Assembly: GCA_964545735.1 (NCBI GenBank)
Contig: CAZJGS010000023.1
Location: 1 to 24,322, forward strand
Direction of reading: 5' to 3'
Length of the DNA: 24,322 nucleotides
Origin: Pleomorphochaeta sp964545735
GTDB lineage: Bacteria > Spirochaetota > Spirochaetia > Sphaerochaetales > Sphaerochaetaceae
The translations under genes and the position numbers were made by a program. How positions within the stretch are numbered: position 1 is the first letter of the stretch; the number at the start of each line of letters is the position of its first letter. The notes under the pieces were generated by a model. That model was not told the origin of the DNA. It did not search any database and saw only the letters and a program-made list of their open reading frames with translations. This document shows positions 14,965 to 22,654 of the stretch, piece after piece.

Positions 14965-16411
14965 CCAATTTACCTTTTTAAAAAGCAGAGTTTATGCAAC
15001 CGTTCTAAAAAGTTATTTTAATGGAACATTAGAAAACGATATAGATAAAATTCCTTTTTGGATTATTGGCAAAGATACGGATCCAAGTAGATGTTGTATT
15101 TACAAAGAAAGAGCCATGATTCGCTATAGAATCTTAGCTTTTTTAGGAGTTAATCTTGAAAAAGATGACGATGAAATAAAACCTCTTAGTCAATTTTATA
15201 GAGAAATTCAAGCAAGTAAAATGAAACCTCTTCCTGTTCTTACTACAATTAGTACAGCCTGTAGTGCTTGTCCAAAAGATCAGTATATTATTAGTGATGC
15301 ATGTAGAAGTTGTTATGCTAGACCTTGTTTGGCAAACTGCCCAACCAATGCAATTTATTTTAAAAATGGGAAAGCTAATATTGATCAGGATAAATGTATT
15401 AGATGTGGGAAATGCCAAGAAGTATGTCCTTTTAACAGTATTTTACATATACCAGTTCCCTGTGAGAGCTCGTGCCCAGTTGATGCTATTAAAAAAAATG
15501 CTAATGGTTTTGTAGAAATAGATTATAAAAAATGTATAAGTTGCGGTAAATGCTCTAGAAGTTGTCCTTTTGGAGCTATTGTTGAAAGAAGTGCTATTTT
15601 CCCAGTTTTAGAAATGCTAAAAAGTGAAGATAGAGTCACAGCCATTATTGCACCAGCTATAGATGGTCAATTTCCAGGGAATTTAGGTCAAATAAAGGCG
15701 GCTTTAAAACTTTTGGGCTTTGATGACGTTGTTGAAGTGAGTGAAGGCGCACAGATAACAAGTATAAAAGAAGCCAAAGAGCTAGAAGAAAGAATAAATC
15801 GAGGGGATAAACTAATGAGTACTAGTTGTTGCCCAGCATATGTAGAATTAGTTGAAAAGCATTTACCAAATTTAAAAGCTATAAAAAGCGATACATTGTC
15901 CCCCATGGCTTATACCGCTCAACTAGTTAAAGAAAAAAATCCAAATGATAAAATTGTATTTATTGGACCTTGTTTAGCAAAAAGAGTAGAAGCCACCAAA
16001 TTAAAAACTATTGATGGAGTTATTACCTTTAATGAACTTGCTTCTATGTTTGTAGCTAAAGAAATAGATGTTAAAGAATTAGTAGAAGATGATTTGGGAA
16101 ATACAGGGTGTTTTGAAGACTGTCGTGAATTTGCTATAAGTGAAGGTGCTACAACCTGTGTATTAAAGAGAATGGAAGATTCCTCTATTGTTAAAGGATA
16201 TAAGATTAATGGACTTGATAGAAAAGTAGTAAAAACTTTAAAAGTAATTGATAGAATCCCTTCAAAAGGCAACTTTGTTGAAATAATGGTTTGTGAAGGT
16301 GGTTGTATAAATGGCCCTGGAACTATCGTAAAACCAAAAGTAGCCCTGAAGCTTAGAAATGGAAATACTCAGGCAATTGCTAAAGCAATGAAAAGAGAAA
16401 CTTTTTATTGA
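14948..16411 (+). CDS. Catalytic-type [FeFe]-hydrogenase (group B-like, HfsD-like)
   Basis: A 487-residue cytosolic enzyme expected to reduce protons to H2, or the reverse, with low-potential electrons. An N-terminal cysteine-rich part (C49-C50; C105, C108; C119, C122, C127, C131) leads into ferredoxin motifs CIRCGKCQEVCP (C150-C160), PCESSCP (C172, C176) and CISCGKCSRSCP (C196-C206). The H-cluster domain has TSCCPAY (292-298), GPCLAKRVE (340-348) and CEGGCINGP (449-457); the ligands are C295, C342, C449 and C453. Relay C294 is present, unlike in the sensor paralogue upstream. The start ATG at 14948 has GAGG 6 nt before it and overlaps the ferredoxin gene. The maturases HydE, HydF and HydG are not in the window and must be elsewhere if the enzyme is active. 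Confidence 0.92.
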   Translation: MLEINNQFTFLKSRVYATVLKSYFNGTLENDIDKIPFWIIGKDTDPSRCCIYKERAMIRYRILAFLGVNLEKDDDEIKPLSQFYREIQASKMKPLPVLTTISTACSACPKDQYIISDACRSCYARPCLANCPTNAIYFKNGKANIDQDKCIRCGKCQEVCPFNSILHIPVPCESSCPVDAIKKNANGFVEIDYKKCISCGKCSRSCPFGAIVERSAIFPVLEMLKSEDRVTAIIAPAIDGQFPGNLGQIKAALKLLGFDDVVEVSEGAQITSIKEAKELEERINRGDKLMSTSCCPAYVELVEKHLPNLKAIKSDTLSPMAYTAQLVKEKNPNDKIVFIGPCLAKRVEATKLKTIDGVITFNELASMFVAKEIDVKELVEDDLGNTGCFEDCREFAISEGATTCVLKRMEDSSIVKGYKINGLDRKVVKTLKVIDRIPSKGNFVEIMVCEGGCINGPGTIVKPKVALKLRNGNTQAIAKAMKRETFY

Positions 16412-16436
16412 CCAAGCTCTTATTAATGTATATTTT
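16408..16436 (+). promoter_or_regulatory. Promoter before the methionine sulfoxide reductase gene
   Basis: TTGACC (16408-16413, overlapping the hydrogenase stop codon) and TATTTT (16431-16436) are 17 bp apart. This would allow the next gene to be expressed independently of the hydrogenase operon. Confidence 0.4.
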
Positions 16437-16453
16437 ATATCGGTGAGGTATAT

Positions 16454-16903
16454 ATGGATACACAAAAAGAATTAGAGGCCTTGTTAGAAAGTTATGACGG
16501 TACTCTTGAAAGTAGGTATAGTTCATTAGCAAATGCAGTTGCCTTTTTGAAAAACTTGTTAAATGAAATTTCTTGGATTGGCTTTTATCTTAAAAAAGAT
16601 TCTTTTTTAGTATTAGGTCCATTTCAAGGAAATATAGCATGTGAAAAAATTCCTTTTACAAAAGGCGTATGTGGAGACTCCTATTCACAAAAAAAAACAA
16701 TTAATGTTGATAATGTTCATTTGTATGATAATCATATTTCTTGTGAAAGTGATACTTGTAGTGAGCTAGTGATACCTTTAATAACTAAATCTAGAGTTTT
16801 TGGAGTATTGGATATTGATTCAAAATCTTTTAGTAGATTTAAAGATGATGAAATAAAATTGCTTGAAGAACTTGCAGCTATAATTGCAAAAAAATTGTTT
16901 TAA
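16454..16903 (+). CDS. Free methionine-(R)-sulfoxide reductase (GAF-domain, fRMsr)
   Basis: A 149-residue single GAF domain protein that reduces free methionine-R-sulfoxide, usually with thioredoxin. The family signature is clear: WIGFYL (41-46), LGPFQGNIAC (54-63), GVCG (71-74) and HISCESDTCSELVIP. The cysteines C63, C73 and C97 have the same spacing (10 and 24 residues) as the three redox cysteines of E. coli YebR, so activity is expected. GTGAGGT precedes the ATG. The gene follows the oxygen-sensitive hydrogenase cassette by 42 nt and ends at a shared terminator; it may be co-transcribed as a protective function or driven by its own promoter. Confidence 0.92.
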   Translation: MDTQKELEALLESYDGTLESRYSSLANAVAFLKNLLNEISWIGFYLKKDSFLVLGPFQGNIACEKIPFTKGVCGDSYSQKKTINVDNVHLYDNHISCESDTCSELVIPLITKSRVFGVLDIDSKSFSRFKDDEIKLLEELAAIIAKKLF

Positions 16904-16913
16904 TAATTTTTAC

Positions 16914-16963
16914 AAACAAAAAAGGACGACCTTATTTAAATAATGAGGATTCGTCCTTTTTAA
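16914..16963. terminator. Bidirectional terminator between convergent genes
   Basis: AAAAGGACGA (16920-16929) pairs with TCGTCCTTTT (16951-16960), with an inner stem CCTTATT/AATGAGG. T-runs occur at the 3' side in both directions (TTTTT on the plus strand; TTTTTTTG on the minus strand). It serves the reductase gene from the left and the EEP-family gene from the right. Confidence 0.85.
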
Positions 16964-16984
16964 AGTTTTAGAGACTTTTACTTA

Positions 16985-18091
16985 TTATTGTAGATCAAAA
17001 GTCATAATTACAGGTTGATGATCACTATAAGCAAAGTTTGTTTCAATATTGATTGCAGTTGCACTTATATTATCTGAAACAAGGAAGCCATCAATAACAC
17101 TCACATAGTTTACATTCTTTTCATATGGGATATCTGAGCTACGGCAGGTTGCAACTTCAAATCTATTCTCAGCTTTACAAATGCTCATAAATGGCACTAA
17201 ATCAGAATCATCTAAAACATTTACCCAACTTGGAATCTCTTGTTCTGAGGTAAAAGCTTCGACAATATCGGATCCTAAAGCATGATTAAAATCACCACCA
17301 ACAATTAAATAATTTCCTTTATTATATTCTTCTTCCATAAATGTATTTAACAAGGTTAATTGTTTTTTCCTAATCAAACCACCTTTATCATAAGCACTCA
17401 TATGGCTATTTATTATTACCAAATCTTTATTATTTTCCACCTTTACATAATTAACCGTAAAGCATCTATCTAAATCAAAATATTTTGCTGGAAAAGCATC
17501 AGATACAGGATAATTTTTTCTAACTGCCCTATCAATATTTACTTTAGCAAAAGTGAGTAATCCTGTATTTGCAATACCATGAGGATCATTAATCGGAAGC
17601 ATACTGTAGGACGAGTGGAAATTTGGAGTATAAGTACTACAATAGTCTAAAAAAGCTTCTTCAAATAATTGTTTTTGATTGATTTGGTAACTTCTAGTAC
17701 TATCGGTATCAACTTCTTGAAGAATGATAAAATCAGAATCAAGTTTTTTTATTTCTTCTATTGCACCTAGAGTATTATAATTAACTTCTTCTTTACTCTT
17801 ACCTGTACCCGATTTTCCTCTAACAGGTGTTCCATCTTTCATTACCCCAGTATCCATAAAAAAACTATAGTCAGGGCTATAAGCTCCAAATCCAATATTA
17901 TAGGTGGATATAGTATATTGCTTATCTGTTATGAGGATTGATTGACTAACTTCATTGTCCACATTTATGGAAATATTATCATCAATACGAGAATATTGTA
18001 AAACAACATATAAAACATAAGAGCCAATTACAACTATTAAAGTTGCTAATATAATGGCAAGAACCAATAAAAGTTTTTTTAATTTTTTCAT
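16985..18091 (-). CDS. Membrane-anchored endonuclease/exonuclease/phosphatase-family protein
   Basis: A 368-residue protein with an N-terminal signal anchor (MKKLKKLL followed by a hydrophobic stretch to about residue 32) and an extracytoplasmic EEP domain. Catalytic motifs in order are STYNIGFG (62-69, Asn65), ILQEVD (123-128, Glu126), NSHMSAYD, GGDFNH and the C-terminal SDHQPV. These are the metal and active-site residues of the DNase I/sphingomyelinase superfamily, so the domain should be active. Between the first two motifs is a Gly/Lys-rich insertion (residues 80-105) seen in a subgroup of gut bacterial EEP proteins. Substrate (nucleic acid, phospholipid or inositol phosphate) cannot be decided. 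The ATG at 18091 is preferred over a TTG 36 nt upstream because it gives a standard signal anchor; neither has a strong ribosome binding site. Confidence 0.85.
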   Translation of the reverse strand: MKKLKKLLLVLAIILATLIVVIGSYVLYVVLQYSRIDDNISINVDNEVSQSILITDKQYTISTYNIGFGAYSPDYSFFMDTGVMKDGTPVRGKSGTGKSKEEVNYNTLGAIEEIKKLDSDFIILQEVDTDSTRSYQINQKQLFEEAFLDYCSTYTPNFHSSYSMLPINDPHGIANTGLLTFAKVNIDRAVRKNYPVSDAFPAKYFDLDRCFTVNYVKVENNKDLVIINSHMSAYDKGGLIRKKQLTLLNTFMEEEYNKGNYLIVGGDFNHALGSDIVEAFTSEQEIPSWVNVLDDSDLVPFMSICKAENRFEVATCRSSDIPYEKNVNYVSVIDGFLVSDNISATAINIETNFAYSDHQPVIMTFDLQ

Positions 18092-18134
18092 AACAACTAG
18101 TTTATCATTGATAATTATAATTAGCAAATTTTAT

Positions 18135-18184
18135 TATCCATTTCTATTTCTAAATGAAGCTTTGTTCAATTGAATAAATGGATA
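18135..18184. repeat. Inverted repeat between the divergent EEP gene and thrS leader
   Basis: TATCCATTT (18135-18143) and AAATGGATA (18176-18184) are a perfect 9-bp inverted repeat with 32 nt between. Inside lie the smaller dyads CATTT...AAATG and TTCAATTGAA. Base 18128 to about 18270 holds nothing else that I can name. Confidence 0.4.
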
Positions 18185-18278
18185 GAATTTTCTTTATCTC
18201 TATAGTTTGAATTAAAACTGCAAAACTAAAAAAGTTTACTCTAATACTCTATAATTCTTATTTTAAATAATATTATAC

Positions 18279-18307
18279 TTGACATCTCATACTAAAAAGA
18301 GCATATT
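18279..18307 (+). promoter_or_regulatory. thrS promoter upstream of the T-box
   Basis: A consensus TTGACA (18279-18284) has CATATT (18302-18307) 17 bp downstream. The transcript would begin at about 18314 and include the whole T-box leader. Confidence 0.6.
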
Positions 18308-18313
18308 TTTAGC

Positions 18314-18604
18314 ATAAAGGCTATGATAAAGACGAGTAACAAGAGAAAGTGCTATTAGAGAGAAAGTATTCTTTGGCTGGAAAATACTGAGTAACTTTTT
18401 TGTGAAAACCCCTTTGGAGCTGCGTCCCTAATGATATATATCTATTAAGGAAGCCGTATTCTCTGCGTTATGAGACAAATTAAGCGTCTTTTCTTTTATA
18501 GGAAAGGAAGCAAGGTGGAACCGCGGAAGCTATTATGCCTTCGTCCTTGTAATTGATGATTTATGTCATTATTTATAAAGATGAAGACATAATAGCTTTT
18601 TTTG
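18314..18604 (+). promoter_or_regulatory. T-box riboswitch (tRNA-Thr responsive) controlling thrS
   Basis: Uncharged tRNA-Thr is expected to switch this leader from termination to antitermination. The T-box sequence AAGGTGGAACCGCG (18512-18525) matches the family consensus AGGGTGGNACCGCG almost exactly, with the matching CGTCCTT about 16 nt later. Stem I features include AGAGAG near 18356, a distal hairpin AGTATT/AATACT (18365-18388), and GTGAAAACCCCTTTGGAGC (18402-18420). In that last segment ACC (18408-18410), a Thr codon, occupies the usual specifier position. The gene that follows is thrS, which agrees with the specifier. Confidence 0.93.
18527..18604 (+). terminator. Regulated terminator of the thrS T-box
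   Basis: AAGCTATTATG (18527-18537) pairs with CATAATAGCTT (18588-18598), with a further CTTC/GAAG pairing inside, followed by TTTTTTT. Its 5' arm lies directly behind the T-box sequence, so it competes with the antiterminator. Confidence 0.9.
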
Positions 18605-18628
18605 TTATTTAAAATAGGAGAATAAATT

Positions 18629-20380
18629 ATGGCAGAAAAATTAAGTGCTGAAGAAAAATTAGCTAGAGTTCGCCACTCAATGGCACACGTAATGGCTGAA
18701 GCTGTACTCGAAATGTTTCCAACAGCTCAAATTACAATTGGACCTTCAATTGAAAATGGTTTTTATTATGATTTTGATTTACCAAGACAATTGGTTAATG
18801 ATGATTTAGATGAAATAACTGAAAAAATGAAGGAAATTATAAAAAGCGATAAAGATTTTGTTAGAACTGAAGTAACTAGAGAAGAAGCTAGAGAAAAGTT
18901 TAGTGATCAAAAATATAAGTTAGAGCTATTAGATGCAATTGATGAAAATGAAGTTGTATCTTTATATAATCAAGGAAACTTTACAGATCTTTGTAGAGGC
19001 CCACATGTTAATTCAACACGAGAACTAAGAACAGATTCTTTTAAATTAATGAGTATTGCTGGAGCGTATTGGAGAGGTAAAGAATCTAATCCTATGCTAA
19101 CTCGTATTTATGGAACAGCTTGGACAAATAAAAAAGATTTAAGGCTTTATCTTCTAAAATTAGAAGAAATAGAAAAAAGAGATCACAGAAGAATTGGTAA
19201 AGATCTTGATCTATTTTCATTTCATGAAGAAGCAGGTCCTGGTTTAGTTTATTGGCACCCTAAAGGAGCTAGAATTAGATTAGCTATTGAAGACTTTTGG
19301 AGATCTGAACATTATAAAAATGGTTATGAAATGGTTTTTACCCCTCACGTAGGAAAAGCTTGGTTGTGGGAAACTAGTGGCCACTTAGATTTTTATAAAG
19401 AAGGAATGTATCCTGCTATGGTCATGGATAAAGCTGATTATTATGCAAAACCTATGAACTGTCCTTTCCATATTATGATTTATAATAACAAGAAGCACTC
19501 CTATAGAGAGCTCCCTTGTAGATGGGCAGAGCTTGGTACTGTTTACAGATATGAAAAAGCTGGAGCTTTACATGGACTTTTGAGAGTAAGGGGCTTTACA
19601 CAAGATGATGCACACTTAATTGTAACACCAGATCAAATGGATAGTGAAATTGAAACAGTATTAAAATTTTCACTACATATGCTACATAGTTTTGGCTTTG
19701 AAGATATAAAAGCTTATCTGTCTACAAAACCTGAAAAGAGTGTTGGAGAGGTTGAAAGATGGGATGCTGCCACAGCTGCTTTAAGACGCGCTATTGAAAA
19801 AGAAGGTCTTGAATATGAAGTGGATGAAGGTGGTGGAGCTTTTTATGGTCCAAAGATTGACTTGAAAATAAAAGATGCTGTTGGAAGGCAATGGCAATTA
19901 TCAACAATTCAATTTGACTTTAATTTACCTGATAGATTCAATATGACCTTTGTAGATAACGATGGTGTTGAAAAACGTCCTTATATGATTCATAGAGCGC
20001 TCTTAGGTTCAATTGAAAGATTCTTTGGTGTATTAATTGAACATTATGCAGGAGCTTTCCCTCCTTGGTTATCTCCTGAGCAAGTAAAAGTTATTCCAAT
20101 CAATGATTCTTGTTTTGATTATTGTAAACAATTAGAAATGAAACTTCGTGGTGAAAACTTTAGAGTATCAGCTGATTTGAGTTCCGCTCACTTTAAAGCT
20201 AAAATAAAAGAAGCTCAACAAGAAAAAATACCATATATGATTGTTGTTGGAAATAGAGAAGTAGAGTCTAAGCAAATGTCTGTAAGACTGAGAAATGGTA
20301 AACAAGAAGATTGGGGAGATTATGATGCTTTTGTACAAAAACTTCATAATATTATAGATTCTAAACAAATAGAATTATAA
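18629..20380 (+). CDS. thrS: Threonyl-tRNA synthetase lacking the TGS domain
   Basis: Charges tRNA-Thr in the cytosol. The 583-residue protein begins directly with the editing (N2) domain: HSMAH (H16, H20) and LCRGPH (C122, H126) are the four editing-site residues. The ~60-residue N-terminal TGS domain of E. coli-type enzymes is absent, as I recall for Borrelia and Treponema enzymes. The class II core has MNCPFH (zinc C278), RVRGFTQDDAH (319-329, zinc H329) and MIHRALLGSIERF (453-465, zinc H455), followed by the anticodon-binding domain. TAGGAG precedes the ATG. No missing start is hidden upstream: the T-box terminator ends 25 nt before. Expression is controlled by the T-box. Confidence 0.97.
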   Translation: MAEKLSAEEKLARVRHSMAHVMAEAVLEMFPTAQITIGPSIENGFYYDFDLPRQLVNDDLDEITEKMKEIIKSDKDFVRTEVTREEAREKFSDQKYKLELLDAIDENEVVSLYNQGNFTDLCRGPHVNSTRELRTDSFKLMSIAGAYWRGKESNPMLTRIYGTAWTNKKDLRLYLLKLEEIEKRDHRRIGKDLDLFSFHEEAGPGLVYWHPKGARIRLAIEDFWRSEHYKNGYEMVFTPHVGKAWLWETSGHLDFYKEGMYPAMVMDKADYYAKPMNCPFHIMIYNNKKHSYRELPCRWAELGTVYRYEKAGALHGLLRVRGFTQDDAHLIVTPDQMDSEIETVLKFSLHMLHSFGFEDIKAYLSTKPEKSVGEVERWDAATAALRRAIEKEGLEYEVDEGGGAFYGPKIDLKIKDAVGRQWQLSTIQFDFNLPDRFNMTFVDNDGVEKRPYMIHRALLGSIERFFGVLIEHYAGAFPPWLSPEQVKVIPINDSCFDYCKQLEMKLRGENFRVSADLSSAHFKAKIKEAQQEKIPYMIVVGNREVESKQMSVRLRNGKQEDWGDYDAFVQKLHNIIDSKQIEL

Positions 20381-20385
20381 AATTT

Positions 20386-20414
20386 TATAGGGTGGCATTA
20401 ATTGTCACCCTATA
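20386..20414 (+). terminator. Hairpin between thrS and the M32 carboxypeptidase (weak or processing element)
   Basis: TATAGGGTGGCA (20386-20397) pairs with TGTCACCCTATA (20403-20414) with one wobble and a 5-nt loop. The stem is strong, but the following bases are TTAAGGATA, which is the next gene's ribosome binding site rather than a T-tract. It may be a partial terminator or a 3'-end stabiliser within an operon. Confidence 0.45.
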
Positions 20415-20427
20415 TTAAGGATAAACA

Positions 20428-21948
20428 ATGAATAAAGAAAAATTTATAGAATTAGAGAATTTAGATAAACAAATAACAATGATTAATCATATAACTCAAG
20501 TTCTTGAATATGATTTAGAGGTTCATGCTCCAAAAAAAGCATCAGCTGAAAGGTCCAAACAAATGACCTGGACATCCCTCGAAGCTCATAATATTGCTTG
20601 CAGTGAAAAAATGAAACAACTATTAGAAATTCTTGGAGCTAAAGAAAATCAAGAAGAGGGTTTTGGTGAAAGTGATAGTGAAAAAGCTTTAATAAGAATG
20701 AGATATAAGGAATATAGAAATGCAAAGAAAATTCCTAAAGAGCATATAGAAAAGAGGCAAGAAATATTTACAACCTCTTATGAAAAATGGGTAGAAGCAA
20801 GAGAAAGTGATGATTTTGACTCTTATGTCCCTTATTTAGAAGATGTTATTAGCATCATCCAAAAAGAAGCTGAATATTTACGAAAAGAAGACCAAAGTTT
20901 GTATGACACCTTATTAAATCAATACGAAGAAGGTATGACTAGTGATAAACTAGATGTTTTGTTTGATAAATTACAAAAAAAATTAGTACCTTTAGTCGCT
21001 AAATATAAAGATATTCAGGTAGATGATAAGTTTCTATATCAAAAATTTGATGAAAAAAATCAAGAATATTTTGCCAAAGAAATATTAAGAGAAATGGGCT
21101 TTGATTTTGATCGAGGAACTTTGGATTTAGCTGTTCATCCCTTTACTACAGCATTAGGAGCTGATGATATTAGAATAACAACCCGTTACACAGATCCTAA
21201 TTTCTTTGATCCTTTAAGCTCTACAATTCATGAAGGCGGCCATGCCCTATACGAAATGAATGCCTCTAAAAACCAACTTAAAGGCACTAGTTTGAGTGAG
21301 GGCGTAAGTATGGGGATTCATGAAAGTCAAAGTAGGTTTTGGGAAAATATTATTATAAAAAACCCAGCATTTTGGGATATTTGGTATCCTAAATTACAAA
21401 CTAGATTTGAGTCTCAGTTGAAAAATGTATCAAAAAATGACTTTGTAAAAGCAATAAATAAAGTTACTCCTTCATATATAAGAGTGAATGCTGATGAAGC
21501 AACTTATAATTTGCATATTATTTTAAGATATAGATTAGAAAAACAATTGATTGAAGGAACATTAAAGGCAAAAGACCTTTCTAAAGCTTGGAATCAATTG
21601 TTTGAAGAATTGTTTTCAAAAAAAGTTAAAAATGAAAATGATGGGTGTTTGCAGGATGTACATTGGCCAAGTGGCCTTATTGGATACTTTCCAACATATT
21701 CTTTAGGTAATTTATATTCAGCGCAACTTTTAAGAAAAATGGAAGAAGATTTCGGTGATAAAGAAATTGGTGAAATTATAAAAAATGATGGATTAAATGC
21801 AATTGGACAGTGGTTAGAAAAGAATGTTCATAGTAAAGGAAGTATGTATCCACCTATATGTTTGATAGAGCAAATAACAAATAAAGCTCTTGACGCGAAC
21901 TATTTCACACAGTATCTTGAAGAGAAGTTAAAACTTATTTTTGATTGA
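20428..21948 (+). CDS. Metallocarboxypeptidase, M32 (carboxypeptidase Taq) family
   Basis: A 506-residue cytosolic zinc carboxypeptidase that trims C-terminal residues from peptides. The zinc motif HEGGH (268-272, catalytic E269) and the third ligand in HESQSRFWEN (E299 in 298-307) are intact. The family signatures DEATYNLHIILRYRLE and GCLQDVHWPSGLIGYFPTY are also present near 370 and 413. Length is normal for the family. AAGGA precedes the ATG. It lies 47 nt after thrS and 13 nt before pgsA, so the three genes may form one transcript under the T-box, although the intervening hairpin could reduce read-through. There is no signal peptide. Confidence 0.96.
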   Translation: MNKEKFIELENLDKQITMINHITQVLEYDLEVHAPKKASAERSKQMTWTSLEAHNIACSEKMKQLLEILGAKENQEEGFGESDSEKALIRMRYKEYRNAKKIPKEHIEKRQEIFTTSYEKWVEARESDDFDSYVPYLEDVISIIQKEAEYLRKEDQSLYDTLLNQYEEGMTSDKLDVLFDKLQKKLVPLVAKYKDIQVDDKFLYQKFDEKNQEYFAKEILREMGFDFDRGTLDLAVHPFTTALGADDIRITTRYTDPNFFDPLSSTIHEGGHALYEMNASKNQLKGTSLSEGVSMGIHESQSRFWENIIIKNPAFWDIWYPKLQTRFESQLKNVSKNDFVKAINKVTPSYIRVNADEATYNLHIILRYRLEKQLIEGTLKAKDLSKAWNQLFEELFSKKVKNENDGCLQDVHWPSGLIGYFPTYSLGNLYSAQLLRKMEEDFGDKEIGEIIKNDGLNAIGQWLEKNVHSKGSMYPPICLIEQITNKALDANYFTQYLEEKLKLIFD

Positions 21949-21961
21949 TTAGGAGATAATC

Positions 21962-22558
21962 GTGAATTTACCAAATAAATTAACCATAGCCCGCTTAATA
22001 ATGACACCTATTTTCTTTGTGGCATTTAGTTTGCCCTTATGGTTTAACAATTCATTTCAAACACTATCAACTGTGTTGGTATTTTTATTGTTTATAGCAA
22101 TAGAAGCCACAGATATATTCGATGGAGTAATTGCTAGAAAGAGAGATTTAGTTACCGATTTAGGTAAAGTTATGGATCCCTTTGCAGATACTTTTGCAAG
22201 ATTAACTTATTTTGTTTGTCTTATGAGTGTTAATATTTTCCCAATTATAGCTTTTGTTATTATATTATGGAGAGAATTAGCACAATCTTTTGTAAGATCT
22301 TTGTTGATGAGAGAAGGAAAAGCCTTGCCTGCAAATATTTGGGGCAAAACAAAAGCCGTATTATATGCAATTTCAGCTGTAGCTGGTATTCTTTATTTAA
22401 TCATATTTAGAAGTTTTCCAGATATGAACTATTTAAAAGAAATACATTTTGTATTAAATATATTATTCTATCTTTCAGCATTTGCATCTCTGGCTTCCTT
22501 TTTTACTTATATTCATCAAATTAGTAAAAGTAAAATACTTAGTCATTTAAGCAAATAA
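21962..22558 (+). CDS. pgsA: CDP-diacylglycerol-glycerol-3-phosphate 3-phosphatidyltransferase
   Basis: An inner-membrane enzyme making phosphatidylglycerophosphate, the precursor of phosphatidylglycerol. The 198-residue protein starts MNLPNKLTIARLI, typical of PgsA. It carries the CDP-alcohol phosphotransferase motif D-x2-DG-x2-AR-x8-G-x3-D-x3-D, beginning TDIFDGVIAR (about residues 50-59) and ending VMDPFAD. About five to six membrane segments are visible. It uses GTG as start codon with AGGAG about 6 nt upstream. It follows the carboxypeptidase closely and ends at a strong terminator. The motif is shared with other CDP-alcohol transferases, so the glycerol-phosphate acceptor is inferred from the N-terminal resemblance. 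Confidence 0.88.
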   Translation: MNLPNKLTIARLIMTPIFFVAFSLPLWFNNSFQTLSTVLVFLLFIAIEATDIFDGVIARKRDLVTDLGKVMDPFADTFARLTYFVCLMSVNIFPIIAFVIILWRELAQSFVRSLLMREGKALPANIWGKTKAVLYAISAVAGILYLIIFRSFPDMNYLKEIHFVLNILFYLSAFASLASFFTYIHQISKSKILSHLSK

Positions 22559-22566
22559 TAAAAAAA

Positions 22567-22594
22567 CAGCTATTGTATTACAATGGCTTTTTTT
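22567..22594 (+). terminator. Terminator after pgsA
   Basis: AGCTATTGT (22568-22576) pairs with ACAATGGCT (22580-22588) with one wobble, and a run of seven T follows. Confidence 0.88.
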
Positions 22595-22628
22595 ATTATT
22601 TATTCAAAATTAAGTTAACAAAAACACC

Positions 22629-22634
22629 TATAAT
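22629..22634 (+). promoter_or_regulatory. Possible -10 element of the glycosyltransferase gene
   Basis: A perfect TATAAT without a good -35 at normal spacing. Transcription would start only about 14 nt before the ATG at 22655, giving a very short leader that begins at the GGGAGA ribosome binding site. Confidence 0.3.
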
Positions 22635-22654
22635 ACCAAATGGGAGATAAAGAA

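Noticed and set aside
15143..16465. Several open frames opposite or overlapping the catalytic hydrogenase gene
   Set aside because: The plus-strand frame contains all the H-cluster and ferredoxin motifs; the others have no motif or ribosome binding site.
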